The notes under the pieces are model-generated. The model did no database searches. It was not told where the DNA came from and saw nothing but the letters and a program-made list of their open reading frames with translations. Made by a program: the position numbers and the translations under genes. Shown piece after piece: positions 32,331-41,468 of a stretch of 64,000 bases of DNA (within the stretch, counting starts at the first letter, position 1; every line of letters starts with the position of its first letter). The DNA comes from Massilia norwichensis. Its GTDB lineage: Bacteria; Pseudomonadota; Gammaproteobacteria; Burkholderiales; Burkholderiaceae_D. Where the stretch lies: the NCBI RefSeq assembly GCF_024753245.1, contig NZ_JANUGX010000002.1, forward strand, positions 124,001 to 188,000, in the 5' to 3' direction.

Positions 32331-34004
32331 TCAGCGGAAGCTGAGCGTGGCGGTCAGATCGCCCGGCGGACGGGCACCGCGCGCCTCGAAGGCGGCATTG
32401 CGCGTGGCCAGGCCTTCCAGCAGCGGCAGGCCGTGCAGGCGGGTGATGAAACGCAGGATCGAGGTCGTGTCGTAGAAGTTGTGGTCGACCGCGCCCTTCT
32501 TCGCGAACGGCGACACCACGATCGCCGGAATGCGCGAGCCCGGGCCCCAGCGGTCGCCCTTGGGCGGTGCCACGTGGTCCCACCAGCCGCCGTTCTCGTC
32601 GAAGGTGATCACGACCACCATGTTGTGCCACTGCGGCGACTTCTTGAGGTGCTCGATGACGTTGGCCACGTGGGCGTCGCCCGACTCGATGTCCGAGTAG
32701 CCGGCATGCAGGTTCAGGTTGCCCTGCGGCTTGTAGAAGCTGACCGGCGGCAGGCGGCCGGCGACGACGTCGGCGATGAACTTGTTCGAGATCGGGCTGT
32801 CGCCCAGGCCGCCGTCGCGGATGTGCTGATCGCGCGCGGCGCTGCCCGGCGCAAACTGCTTGAAGTAATTGAAGGGCTGGTGGTGGTGCTGGAAGTTCGG
32901 ACGCGAACCTTCGCCGCGGCCGTCCAGCGCCGCCTGCCAGGCGCCGCCGTACCAGGCCCAGTCGACGCCCTTCGCGGACAGCAGGTCGCCGATGGTGTTG
33001 TAGGTCTGCGGCGGCAGCACCGACGGGTCCTGCGGGTCGGCCATGGACGCATCGCCGCCCGGCGCCGGGCGCACCCAGCTCGGCTGGTAAGGCGGGGCCA
33101 TGGTGTTGACCGCGTAGCCGTCCGGCGTGATGGCGCCGTGGTTGACGAACTTCGGCTTGCCCTCCAGCGCCGACTTCGGCGAGTCCGGCGCCACCGCCAG
33201 GCGCGTGCCCTGCGGACCGTCTTCCAGCACGGCGATCTTCTTTTTGGCCGGGGTCTCGGCGGCGTTGAAGAATTCCGGCGTGCGGCCGGAAATCAGGAAC
33301 TGGTGGTTCAGGTAGGAGCCGCCGAAAGCCGCCATGAAGAAGTTGTCGCACAGCGTGAACTCGCGCGCGATCTGGTACAGGCCCAGGTTCTTCGCCGTCT
33401 CGCCATAGCGGCCCATCACCAGCGCGCCGCTGTCGCCCCAGGCGACGAAGCCGTCGTTCTTGCCGCCGTTGATCTGCATCTGGTTGTGGTAGAAGTTGTG
33501 CACCAGGTCGCGCGTGACCAGGCCTTCCGGCAGCGGCTTGCCCTGCGCATCGCTCAGCTTGAAGGGCGCGTTCGGCAGGTGCTGGATCTCGTCTTCCTTG
33601 ATCAGGTAATCCTTGCCGCCCAGGTTCTGGCGCGCCGGCACCATGCCGCCCCAGATCTTCGGCAGTTCCGGCAGCACGCTGCCGTCGCGGTCCTTCTGCG
33701 CGGCGGCTTGCGCCGGCACATCGGCGAGCGGCTGGGCCAGGCCGGGGAAGTCGGCGAACAGGTTGTTGAAGCTGCGGTTCTCGAGGTAGATCACGACCAC
33801 GTTCTTGACGTGTTCCTTGAGCTTGGCGTCGAGCGAACCCTTGGCGGCTTTGGCGGCCTTGGGGACAGCGGGCGCCGCTTCGCTGGCGGCCGGCAGGGTG
33901 CTCGACAGGCCGACCGCGGCGGCGGCCTGGAAGATCTTGCGGCGCGAAGGATTGGCGGGCTGGCCGGCTTCCGGCAGCGCGTGGTCGTGAGGCTGGTCTT
34001 GCAC
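32331..34004 (-). CDS. Phospholipase C/acid phosphatase family protein (alkaline-phosphatase fold)
   Basis: A 557-residue protein of the phosphoesterase family that includes bacterial phospholipase C and AcpA. It has VVVIYLENRSFNNLFADFPG near the start of the domain, FFMAAFGGSYLNHQFLISG, VITFDENGGWWDHVAPP with metal-binding Asp/Glu/His, and the closing IPAIVVSPFAKKGAVDHNFY. The N-terminus carries SRRKIFQAAAAVGLS, a Tat-like signal, so export is expected. The start is GTG at 34004 with AGGAG six bases upstream. A strong terminator follows. Substrate (phospholipid or phosphomonoester) cannot be told from sequence. Confidence 0.88.
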   Translation of the reverse strand: MQDQPHDHALPEAGQPANPSRRKIFQAAAAVGLSSTLPAASEAAPAVPKAAKAAKGSLDAKLKEHVKNVVVIYLENRSFNNLFADFPGLAQPLADVPAQAAAQKDRDGSVLPELPKIWGGMVPARQNLGGKDYLIKEDEIQHLPNAPFKLSDAQGKPLPEGLVTRDLVHNFYHNQMQINGGKNDGFVAWGDSGALVMGRYGETAKNLGLYQIAREFTLCDNFFMAAFGGSYLNHQFLISGRTPEFFNAAETPAKKKIAVLEDGPQGTRLAVAPDSPKSALEGKPKFVNHGAITPDGYAVNTMAPPYQPSWVRPAPGGDASMADPQDPSVLPPQTYNTIGDLLSAKGVDWAWYGGAWQAALDGRGEGSRPNFQHHHQPFNYFKQFAPGSAARDQHIRDGGLGDSPISNKFIADVVAGRLPPVSFYKPQGNLNLHAGYSDIESGDAHVANVIEHLKKSPQWHNMVVVITFDENGGWWDHVAPPKGDRWGPGSRIPAIVVSPFAKKGAVDHNFYDTTSILRFITRLHGLPLLEGLATRNAAFEARGARPPGDLTATLSFR

Positions 34005-34260
34005 AGAGTTCTCCTGGACGGACGCGGCGGACAGGGCCGCGAAAACACCGATTATCGGACTTTTTTGCCAGGCGGAAAAGATTTAAAGGGCAAGGCGTCA
34101 AACGCCCGTCACAATCCGGCGCCAGAATACGCCTCGCTCCTGGGGAAAAGAGCACGGCAGCCCAGCTGCCCTACCGGCGCCGGCGGTCGGGAAACATACC
34201 GGCACCAATTCAGCAAGGCGTTCTCTCGTGTGGCAAGATAAGCCGCTCAAGGAGGACACT

Positions 34261-34848
34261 TTGGACACCAAGCTGCACACCCTGCTCGCCGACCTGGCGG
34301 CTTTCGGCGACGCCCACGACGGCGACGACGCCAACCGCGCCACGCGCATGCTCAACATCACGCCCGACACCGGCGCATTCCTGGCCGTGCTGGTCAAGGC
34401 GATGTCGGCCCGCCGCATTCTCGAAATCGGCACCTCGAACGGCTACTCGACGCTGTGGCTGGCGGACGCCGTCGCCGGCATCGACGGCGATGTCACGACG
34501 ATCGAGATGTCGCCGCAGAAGATCGCGATGGCCAGAGAGAACTTCGAACGCGCCGGCCTGGAAAACCGCATCACCCAACGCGAAGGCGACGCCGGCCAGC
34601 ACTTGCAGCAGTTCGGCGACGGCGACTTCGACCTGGTCTTCCTCGATTCCCAGCGCAGCGCCTACCTGGCCTGGTGGCCGGACCTGAAACGCATCCTGCG
34701 CGCGGGCGGCCTGCTGGTGGTCGACAACGCCAGCTCGCATGCGGACGAGATGGCGGCCTTCACCGAGGCGGTGCAGGCCGATGCGGCATTCACGACCAGC
34801 TTGGTCCCGGTAGGCAAAGGCGAATTTTTAGCCGTGAAGAGCGCCTAA
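34261..34848 (+). CDS. SAM-dependent O-methyltransferase
   Basis: A 195-residue protein of the class I O-methyltransferase family (COMT/CCoAOMT-like): RILEIGTSNGYSTLWLADA is the SAM motif I, then TTIEMSPQKIAMARENFERA, FDLVFLDSQRSAYLAWW and GGLLVVDNAS. The start is taken as TTG at 34261 because GGAGG stands five bases upstream; GTG 34228 would add 11 residues with no such site. Substrate unknown. Its 3' end overlaps the convergent CYTH-CHAD gene by 4 bp. Confidence 0.85.
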   Translation: MDTKLHTLLADLAAFGDAHDGDDANRATRMLNITPDTGAFLAVLVKAMSARRILEIGTSNGYSTLWLADAVAGIDGDVTTIEMSPQKIAMARENFERAGLENRITQREGDAGQHLQQFGDGDFDLVFLDSQRSAYLAWWPDLKRILRAGGLLVVDNASSHADEMAAFTEAVQADAAFTTSLVPVGKGEFLAVKSA

Positions 34849-36365
34849 AAAGCCGCCCGCGCCCGCAGCTTGCGCCGCACATGCTTGCCCGCGCGCGGCA
34901 AGGCCTCGAAGGCACGCGCGGCCAACACGCCTTCGATGAAGCCGAGCAGCGCCAGCTCCTGCGGCACGCGGTCGCGGAGCTGGCCGACCAGTTCGCGCGC
35001 GACCACGCTGTCGTTCAGCAGGCCCAGTTCGTCCTGCATCCCAGTCAGCATGTCGTGGCGCCGCACTTCCTTCTTGCCGTGGCTGAGGGCCGCGAAGAAC
35101 TCGCGCGCATAGCGTTCCTTCTTGGCCGCGATGCGCACCTTGTGCAAGGTTTCGGGATGCTGCAGGTCGATGCCGCGGGCGCGCTTGCGCACACGCGCGG
35201 CGGCATGCCTGACCAGGCCTGGCGCGGTCTTGCCCACCTTCTGCGCCAGTTCCGGCGCAGGCTGGCCTGCCTGCTGCCATCCCTGCCCGGCAATCCAGGC
35301 GCCCAGGCCCAGCATCAAGCTTGTATAGCGCGGGCTGCCGACCGCGGACCGCACGCGGGCGCGGTGCCGCTCGGCTTCTTCGCGCGCGGCCACCTCGACC
35401 CGCGCCAGCGCCGGCTTGTGCTCGTCCGGCACCGGCAGGCCGGGCAGCAGCGATTCGATGAAGACGTCCCAGTTGCGGGCGTCGCCGAGTTCGCCCGCCA
35501 GCCATTCGACATCGTCCGCCAGCGGCGCCGGCAGCTGCACCAGGTCCTTGACCATCGCCATGGCCGCGCGCAGGCGCCGCAAGCCGACGCGCATCTGGTG
35601 CAGGCTCTCGACCTCGCCCGCCAGCACGCCCTGTTCGTTGGCCTGCATCTGTTCGAGACAGTTGCGCAGGATGCCGGCCAGGGCCTCGCCCATGCTGGCC
35701 TTGCGCCTGAGCGTGACCGGGGTGGCCTTGACGGCGCGCGGCGCCACCGCACCGGCCATCGCATAGCCGCGCTCGGCCTTGCTGACGTTCTCGATCCGCA
35801 CCGGCACCGCTTCGTGCACCTGGCGCGCCAGATCGTACAGACGGGCCGGATCGCCTTCCTGCATTTCGAGTTCGAGCTCGCGCACCGGCAGCGTGCGCTC
35901 GCCGCGCTGCAGTTCGCCGGTGTCGAGCGCGCACTCGACCTTCAAGTCATCGGCCAGCGCCAGCACCCAGGCGGTGCGCTTGACCTTGTTGACGAACACC
36001 GGCTCCAGTGCCAGGTCATGCTTGCCGAGCTGTTTGGCCAGCGCCGGCAGGGCTTCGCGCAGCTGGCGCGCGAACACGGCGCGATCCGGCTCCTCGGCGC
36101 TCACCTCTTCTTCCAGCTCGACGCGCCGGTGCAGACCGGCGACCACCGTGCCGCCTCCCTTGAGCGTCTGCACGTGGCGCGTGCCTTCGCTGCGCACGCG
36201 CAGTGCGAAGCCGTGCTGCCACAGCGTGAAGTCGGCGCTGTCGAAGTAGCGGTCGACATGTTCGCGCTGTTCCGGCCTGGCGCCATCTTGCGCGCGCAGG
36301 AGCGGGATTTTCTTGATCTGGTTGACGCTGGCGCTGTCGAGCGCCAGCTTGATTTCGCATTCCAT
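34845..36365 (-). CDS. CYTH and CHAD domain protein (inorganic triphosphatase/polyphosphate-linked)
   Basis: A 506-residue protein. The CYTH domain (about 1-205) starts with the ExExK motif MECEIKLAL and has VDRYFDSADFTLWQHGFALR and LELEMQEGDPARLYDLA; such domains hydrolyse inorganic triphosphate. The CHAD domain (about 220-500) carries LHQMRVGLRRLRA and LHKVRIAAKKERYARE, the basic helical repeats that bind polyphosphate. The start at 36365 is set by AGGAG five bases upstream. Fused CYTH-CHAD proteins are the ygiF-like type, often near polyphosphate metabolism genes, none of which are here apart from the PHA-related phaM farther away. Confidence 0.88.
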   Translation of the reverse strand: MECEIKLALDSASVNQIKKIPLLRAQDGARPEQREHVDRYFDSADFTLWQHGFALRVRSEGTRHVQTLKGGGTVVAGLHRRVELEEEVSAEEPDRAVFARQLREALPALAKQLGKHDLALEPVFVNKVKRTAWVLALADDLKVECALDTGELQRGERTLPVRELELEMQEGDPARLYDLARQVHEAVPVRIENVSKAERGYAMAGAVAPRAVKATPVTLRRKASMGEALAGILRNCLEQMQANEQGVLAGEVESLHQMRVGLRRLRAAMAMVKDLVQLPAPLADDVEWLAGELGDARNWDVFIESLLPGLPVPDEHKPALARVEVAAREEAERHRARVRSAVGSPRYTSLMLGLGAWIAGQGWQQAGQPAPELAQKVGKTAPGLVRHAAARVRKRARGIDLQHPETLHKVRIAAKKERYAREFFAALSHGKKEVRRHDMLTGMQDELGLLNDSVVARELVGQLRDRVPQELALLGFIEGVLAARAFEALPRAGKHVRRKLRARAAF

Positions 36366-36759
36366 CGGGTCTCCTCTGCACGTCGATACTGTAGCGCTTA
36401 CCGTATGAAGCGGGCACACGGATCGCCGCGCCATCCTAGCGCGGCTTGATGTCAGGAGCATGTCAGGCGGGGGATGAATTCTCGCGAAATGTCACATTTT
36501 CGGATGCACCGCCCAGGCCGGACCGGGTCGGGAATAGCCCAGGCAACTGCCGCCTTCATAGAGGAAGTGCAGTCCATCTTCACCCAGAATAGCCGAGTTC
36601 GGAATGACTATACAAGCAATATTGCCCGAAAAGCACATAACTACAACACATGGATAGTTAACATTTGTGCATACCATCCCCGCCTCGCTAGACTGGTCGA
36701 GGTCGACGCGCGCCATGCCGGTGCCGCCGCCACCCGAACAATTCAACGAGAGAGTCAGG
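36366..36759. other. 394-bp gap between divergent CYTH-CHAD and TonB-receptor genes
   Basis: No convincing gene is present. The stretch 36590-36680 is clearly richer in A/T than its surroundings (ACTATACAAGCAATATT, ACATAACTACAACAC, ATAGTTAACATTTGTG), as expected for a promoter zone of the receptor gene, but no -10/-35 pair stands out. I saw no cobalamin or other riboswitch and no Fur-box-like palindrome. Confidence 0.5.
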
Positions 36760-39264
36760 ATGAGAAAACAGACTGCATTGCCCCGTTTTACCCGCACCCT
36801 CCTCGCCTCCGCCCTGATGCTGGCCTTTGCGCCGGCCTGGGCCCAGGAAGCTTCCAGCACCCAGGCCGCCGAAGCGCCGCCCGCACAGACGGCACCGTCC
36901 GGCGACAAGGACATGGCCTCGGTCGTGGTGCTCGGCTCGCGCGGCGCGGCGCGCACGGCGCTCGACGCCTCGGCCCCGGTCGGCCTGATCAGCGCCAAGG
37001 ACATGCAGATGGCGGGACCGCTGGAACTCGGCAAGCTGATGCAGACGCTGGACCCGTCCTTCAACTTCTCCTCGACCTTCATCAGCGACGGCACCGACAT
37101 CATCCGCCCGGCCACCCTGCGCTCGCTCGGCCCGGACCAGCTGCTGGTGCTGGTCAACGGCAAGCGCCGCCACCAGCAGGCGCTGGTCAACGTGCAGCAG
37201 ACCATCGGCCGCGGCTCGGCCGGCACCGACATCAATGCGATCCCGATGTCGGCGATCCAGCGCATCGAGGTGCTGCGCGACGGCGCCGCCGCGCAATACG
37301 GCTCGGATGCGATCGCCGGCGTGATCAACATCGTGCTGAAGCAGCAGACCAGCGAGACCCAGCTGTCGGGCACCGTCGGCGGCACCAGCGAAGGCGGCGG
37401 CGAACTGTATTCGGGCAGCGCCAACAAGGGCTGGGCGATCGGCGACGGCGGCTACGTCAACCTGACCGTCGAAGGCCGCCACCGCGGCGAGACCAACCGC
37501 GCCGGCCTGGACACCGCGCGCGTCGATCCGCCGCGCGTCACCCAGCGCATCGGCGACAGCCTGGCCAAGGACAAGTACTTCTGGTGGAACGCCGCGCTAC
37601 CGGCCGGCGAAGGCGCCGAGTTCTACAGCTTCGGCGGCATCTCGCACCGCACCGGCGACTCGGCCGGCTTCTTCCGCACCGCCGGCGACGGCCGCAACGT
37701 GCCGTCCGTGTACCCGAACGGCTTCCTGCCGAACATCCGCACGACCGTCAAAGACCAGTCGCTGGCGCTGGGCTACCGGCGCGACCTGGCGGACCAGTGG
37801 AAGTTCGACGTCTCGCTGAACCACGGCCGCAGCGAGCTCGATTTCCATGAAAAGGAAACCATCAACATCAGCTATTGGTACGAGCCGAAGCCGGGCGGCG
37901 GCATCTACGCCCAGTCGCCGCTGGAAGCCGATACCGGCAAGCTGAAATTCAGGCAGACCACCGTCAACGCCGACCTGCGCGGCCCTCTGAACATCGGCGG
38001 CCGCGAGATCTCCTTCGCCACCGGCTTCGAGTATCGCCGCGACGGCTACGCGATCGATGCCGGCGACCCGGTCTCCTACCAGTACGGCCGCACCAACAAC
38101 CCGGCTATTCAGATTCGCGACCAGCTGGGCGGCATCGCCGCTTCCGGCACCCAGGGCTTCCCCGGCTACACCCCGGCCACCGCGGTCGACGACAGTCGCC
38201 ACAACATCGCGCTCTACGCCGACCTCGAACACAAGCTGACCAGCGAACTGCTGCTGGGCGCCGCCGTGCGCTGGGAAAAATACTCGGATTTCGGCAGCAC
38301 CACCACCGGTAAACTCAGCCTGCGCTACGACCCGAGCAAGGTCGTGGGCCTGCGCAGCACCGTGTCGACGGGCTTTCGCGCACCTGGCGTGCAGCAGAAG
38401 TTCTACAGCTCGGTCTCGACCAACCTGAACGCCGCCGGCGTGCTGACCGAGACCCTGACCGCGCGCGAAGGCAGCGCCGTCACCAAGGCTTTCGGCATCC
38501 CGAACCTGAAGCAGGAAACCGCGAAGAACGCCAGCGTCGGCATCGTGCTGCGCCCGGCCTCGAACTTCTCGCTGACGGCCGACCTGTGGGGCATCGACAT
38601 CGACGACCGCATCGTGTTCTCGTCGAACATCGCACCGGAATCGGGTCCGTGCGCCACGCTTGCCGCCTGCCCGATCAAGGCCATCCTCGATCCGCTGAAG
38701 GTCGGCCAGGCCCAGTTCTTCACCAACGCCATCGACACCGAGACGCGCGGCCTGGACATCGTGGCCGAGCACACCACGCGCTGGCCGGGCTCCACGCTGG
38801 TGCTGTCCGGCCAGCTGGACTTCAACCGCACCAAGGTGGCGGGCCGCCACTCCGATTCGCCGGTCCTCTCCGGCGCGCAGCTGTTCGACGACGCCCAGGT
38901 GACCCTGATCGAACGCGGCCAGCCGCGCCAGCACCACGTGCTGTCGGCCGATTACACGACCGGGGCCTGGAACGGCAACCTGCGCGCCAACTACTACGGC
39001 GAAGTGCAGGGCCAGGGCTTCACCGCGCCCTTCATCCAGACCTGGGACGCCAAGTGGATCTTCGACGCCACGCTGCGCTACAACTTCAGCAAGACCGCCA
39101 GCGTGACGGTCGGCTCGAACAACATCTTCAACACCTTCCCGACCAAGTGGGATCCGGTCAAGGCCGCGCCCTTCCCGCAGTTGGGCTTCACCTACTGCTG
39201 GGAGACCTGCCCGTTCGGCATCAATGGGCGGTCGTGGTATGCGCGGGTGGATGTGGCGCTGTAA
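36760..39264 (+). CDS. TonB-dependent outer-membrane receptor
   Basis: An 834-residue protein. The signal peptide (RTLLASALMLAFAPAWAQ) is followed by the plug domain: SVVVLGSRGAARTALDASAP, QLLVLVNGKRRHQQALV, IQRIEVLRDGAAAQYGSDAI then AGVINIVLK. The barrel of about 600 residues ends in YARVDVAL with the expected terminal aromatic/aliphatic pattern. SVVVLGSRG may serve as a weak TonB box. Two Cys (YCWETCPFG) near the C-terminus may form an extracellular disulphide. The start at 36760 is preferred since the signal peptide begins there. Substrate not predictable; no ligand-specific neighbour. A terminator follows. Confidence 0.9.
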   Translation: MRKQTALPRFTRTLLASALMLAFAPAWAQEASSTQAAEAPPAQTAPSGDKDMASVVVLGSRGAARTALDASAPVGLISAKDMQMAGPLELGKLMQTLDPSFNFSSTFISDGTDIIRPATLRSLGPDQLLVLVNGKRRHQQALVNVQQTIGRGSAGTDINAIPMSAIQRIEVLRDGAAAQYGSDAIAGVINIVLKQQTSETQLSGTVGGTSEGGGELYSGSANKGWAIGDGGYVNLTVEGRHRGETNRAGLDTARVDPPRVTQRIGDSLAKDKYFWWNAALPAGEGAEFYSFGGISHRTGDSAGFFRTAGDGRNVPSVYPNGFLPNIRTTVKDQSLALGYRRDLADQWKFDVSLNHGRSELDFHEKETINISYWYEPKPGGGIYAQSPLEADTGKLKFRQTTVNADLRGPLNIGGREISFATGFEYRRDGYAIDAGDPVSYQYGRTNNPAIQIRDQLGGIAASGTQGFPGYTPATAVDDSRHNIALYADLEHKLTSELLLGAAVRWEKYSDFGSTTTGKLSLRYDPSKVVGLRSTVSTGFRAPGVQQKFYSSVSTNLNAAGVLTETLTAREGSAVTKAFGIPNLKQETAKNASVGIVLRPASNFSLTADLWGIDIDDRIVFSSNIAPESGPCATLAACPIKAILDPLKVGQAQFFTNAIDTETRGLDIVAEHTTRWPGSTLVLSGQLDFNRTKVAGRHSDSPVLSGAQLFDDAQVTLIERGQPRQHHVLSADYTTGAWNGNLRANYYGEVQGQGFTAPFIQTWDAKWIFDATLRYNFSKTASVTVGSNNIFNTFPTKWDPVKAAPFPQLGFTYCWETCPFGINGRSWYARVDVAL

Positions 39265-39282
39265 GCATCCACCGTCTTCAAA

Positions 39283-39317
39283 GGCCGCAGCGAGCATCGT
39301 CTCCTGCGGTCTTTTTT
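39283..39317 (+). terminator. Rho-independent terminator after the TonB-receptor gene
   Basis: GGCCGCAG (39283-39290) pairs with CTGCGGTC (39304-39311) around a loop of about 13 bases, followed by CTTTTTT (39311-39317). It lies 18 bp after the receptor stop codon. Confidence 0.8.
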
Positions 39318-39414
39318 ATTTCCGGAACGCTGTCTCCCTACGTACGTACGCATGCGCACAGAACCGTCGAGCTCAATTAGCTAGGATGCGTCATCGACTG
39401 CATCAGGAGAAGCA

Positions 39415-39834
39415 ATGAAAAACGTACACCGACATATCATGCGGCTCGCCACCGTGCTGGCCTTGACCGCCACGTCCAACGCCGCGTTTGCCCAAAGCGC
39501 CGAATACCGCCGTGGTTACGACGAGGGCTATGCGGCAGGCCAGCGCGACGCCCGCGGCGACCGAGGCGGCCCGGATGGGCCCATGGCCTGGGGCCGCGTG
39601 CACATCGAGGAAGCCGAATACGGCGCGCGCGGCGCCACCTGCAATGCGCGCCGCGGCGTGCGTGACCAGCTCGAACGCAATCGCGGCAACATCGAAGTCA
39701 ACAACCAGCTGTGCGGCGACCCGGCGCCGGGTGAACAGAAACGCCTGCGCCTGGTCTACCGTTGCGGCGACAGCGCATCGGCACGGGTCGTCGCACGTGA
39801 AGGAGAGAGGCTGCGCCTGAACTGCCGCCGCTGA
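39415..39834 (+). CDS. Small secreted Cys-containing protein
   Basis: A 139-residue protein with AGGAG before the ATG and a signal peptide ending near NAAFAQ. The first mature part is charged (YRRGYDEGYAAGQRDARG). The second half has IEEAEYGARGATCNARRGVR, NNQLCGDPAPGEQKRLRLVY and RC, then a last Cys (LNCRR). The spacing C...LCGDPAxG...K.L.x.Y.C recalls SUEL-type/galactose-binding lectin-like domains, which would need two disulphides; this is a resemblance only. It sits alone between the receptor terminator and a convergent membrane-protein gene. Confidence 0.7.
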   Translation: MKNVHRHIMRLATVLALTATSNAAFAQSAEYRRGYDEGYAAGQRDARGDRGGPDGPMAWGRVHIEEAEYGARGATCNARRGVRDQLERNRGNIEVNNQLCGDPAPGEQKRLRLVYRCGDSASARVVAREGERLRLNCRR

Positions 39835-39851
39835 TGCCCGTTAATTCGGGA

Positions 39852-40403
39852 TCAGGTCTGTTTCAGCGGTCGGCGGTGCTCTGGATACCACCCGGTAAAC
39901 CAGGCCGCCGCCGCGAGCGCCATTGCGGTGGCCAGCACGCTGCCCGCACGCGGCAGCGCCGGCGCGAAGGCCATGACCACGTCGGCCAGCACCAGCACGC
40001 CGAAGGCGGCGGCCCAGGCCGCGCTGATCACGTAATTCGTGCGCAGAAATTCCGGACTGTCCCAGTGCTGCCGCTCCACGCTTTCGCGCGCGTACTGCAG
40101 TGAGAACGGCCTTTGGAACACCATCGTCAGCAGCACGATCGACAGCAGCCCGGCGTCGACACGCAGGCGCACGTCGGCGATCGACCATTGTTCGCCCATG
40201 ACGAGCGCCAGCAGGAAGAGTCCGCCGAACAGCAGGCAGGTGCCGATCTCGAGCAGTTTGGGGCTACGACCGGGCGCGAGCAGGTCGCGCACCAGTAGTG
40301 CGGCCGACGAGAGCGCTGCGGCTGCTAAGCCGATGGGGATGCCGAACATGCGCTCGGCCACCACGAAGACGATGAACGGCGCGAATGCCAGGAGCAGGTT
40401 CAT
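39852..40403 (-). CDS. Multi-pass membrane protein, septation-protein-A-like topology
   Basis: A 183-residue protein starting at 40403 (MNLLLAFAPFIVFVVAERMF), with GGAGG four bases upstream. Five hydrophobic stretches are visible, including GLAAAALSSAALLVRDLL, LFGGLFLLALVMGE, LLSIVLLTMVFQRPFS and SAAWAAAFGVLVLADVVMAF. N-terminal hydrophobic runs and an RSPKLLEIGTCLLFGG segment resemble the IspZ/YciB septation family in layout, but without its diagnostic motifs. Function unknown. Confidence 0.65.
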   Translation of the reverse strand: MNLLLAFAPFIVFVVAERMFGIPIGLAAAALSSAALLVRDLLAPGRSPKLLEIGTCLLFGGLFLLALVMGEQWSIADVRLRVDAGLLSIVLLTMVFQRPFSLQYARESVERQHWDSPEFLRTNYVISAAWAAAFGVLVLADVVMAFAPALPRAGSVLATAMALAAAAWFTGWYPEHRRPLKQT

Positions 40404-40594
40404 GGGTCCTCCCCTCATGGAATACCCGTTGTTCCAGCTTTGATTCCGGCTTTACGGGATCGTTCCATTGATCCGGAGCGCGTAAAGCGGTCCGCTCTAG
40501 TCTTCGCTGCCGCCATCGCAGAGCGCTGCTGCCTGCCCGGACGCCGTCAGCACCGCGGCAAGCAGCAATCCATGCAGGCCAGCCCGCACCGCGC

Positions 40595-41368
40595 TCAGTC
40601 GAACTTGCTGAAATCCGGCTTCCGCTTCTCGAAGAATGCGGTAAAGGCTTCCTTCGCCTCACCACCCACCAGCATCGCGCTGAAGCGCTCGTTCTCGACC
40701 GCGATGGTCTCCTTGACCAGCGCCGCGCGCGAACGCTTCATCAGCATCTTGGTGGTGCGGATCGAAGCCGCCGGCAGTTTTACGAGCTTGGCGGCCTGGC
40801 CCTGGGCGAAGGCCAGCAGTTCGGCGGCCGGCAGCACCTTGGCGACGATGCCCATCTCGAAGGCTTCCTGGGCCGGGAAGGCTTCGCCCAGCATCAGCTT
40901 CTCGGCGGCGCGGGTGTAGCCGGCGGCCTGGGTCACCAGCAGCGAGGAGGCGAATTCCGGGCACAGGCCCAGCTGGGAGAACGGCATCGAGAACTTGGCG
41001 GTGTCGGCCGCATAGACCAGGTCGCAGTGCATCAGCATGGTGGTGCCGATGCCGACCGCGGCGCCGGCCACTGCCGCGATCACCGGCTTGGTGCAGGCTT
41101 CGAGCGCGTTCATGAACTGGAACACCGGGCGGGCTTCCGTCATCGCGCCTTCGCCGACGTTGTTGAGGAAGTCGTCGAGGTCGTTACCGGCGGTGAAGAT
41201 CTCCGGCCTGCCGGTGATGAGAACGACGCGCACCTGCGGGTCGGTGTCGGCGGCGCGCAGGGCTTCGGCCATGGCGGTGTACATCGCGCCGGTGATGGCG
41301 TTCTTGCGCTCCGGGCGGTTGAATTCGATGGTGAGGACGCCGTTGGCGGTGGTGGTCTGGATGTCCAT
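40595..41368 (-). CDS. Enoyl-CoA hydratase/isomerase family protein
   Basis: A 257-residue crotonase-fold protein: IEFNRPERKNAITGAMYTAM, FTAGNDLDDFL (CoA/oxyanion region), PVIAAVAGAAVGIGTTMLMH (second oxyanion strand) and FSMPFSQLGLCPEFASSLL with the acidic residue of the active site. It should hydrate or isomerise enoyl-CoA in the cytoplasm. It is the last gene of the beta-oxidation cluster, 100 bp after the thiolase gene, with a palindromic repeat in between. The crotonase family is broad, so the exact reaction is not certain. Confidence 0.88.
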   Translation of the reverse strand: MDIQTTTANGVLTIEFNRPERKNAITGAMYTAMAEALRAADTDPQVRVVLITGRPEIFTAGNDLDDFLNNVGEGAMTEARPVFQFMNALEACTKPVIAAVAGAAVGIGTTMLMHCDLVYAADTAKFSMPFSQLGLCPEFASSLLVTQAAGYTRAAEKLMLGEAFPAQEAFEMGIVAKVLPAAELLAFAQGQAAKLVKLPAASIRTTKMLMKRSRAALVKETIAVENERFSAMLVGGEAKEAFTAFFEKRKPDFSKFD

Positions 41369-41436
41369 TCAGGAGGTCTCCTTTATTGTGAAAAGGGCGC
41401 TGCAGGTGTACCGACAGCGCCCTTCTTTGCATTGCA

Positions 41437-41462
41437 TGGTGGGCACGGAGTGCCCACCCTAC
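41437..41462. repeat. GTAGGGTGGGCAC-family palindrome, single hairpin
   Basis: GGTGGGCAC and GTGCCCACC pair around GGA, ending CCTAC. It lies just after the thiolase stop (41469 on the minus strand), before the hydratase gene. It might weaken read-through between the two genes. Related elements are at 16996-17068 and 47783-47868. Confidence 0.65.
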
Positions 41463-41468
41463 CGAGGA

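Noticed and set aside
36366..36759. Riboswitch (cobalamin type) before the TonB receptor
   Set aside because: I looked for the conserved B12-box-like string and paired helices and found none.
36474..37850. A 458-residue plus-strand frame starting before the TonB receptor
   Set aside because: It overlaps the receptor gene in another frame and has the usual Arg/Ala/Gly-rich shadow composition; the receptor frame has signal peptide, plug and barrel motifs.
39338..39360. ACGTACGTACGCATGCGCAC, an alternating purine-pyrimidine run that could be a Z-DNA or regulatory site
   Set aside because: Single short run in an intergenic gap with no partner; could be chance in high-GC DNA.
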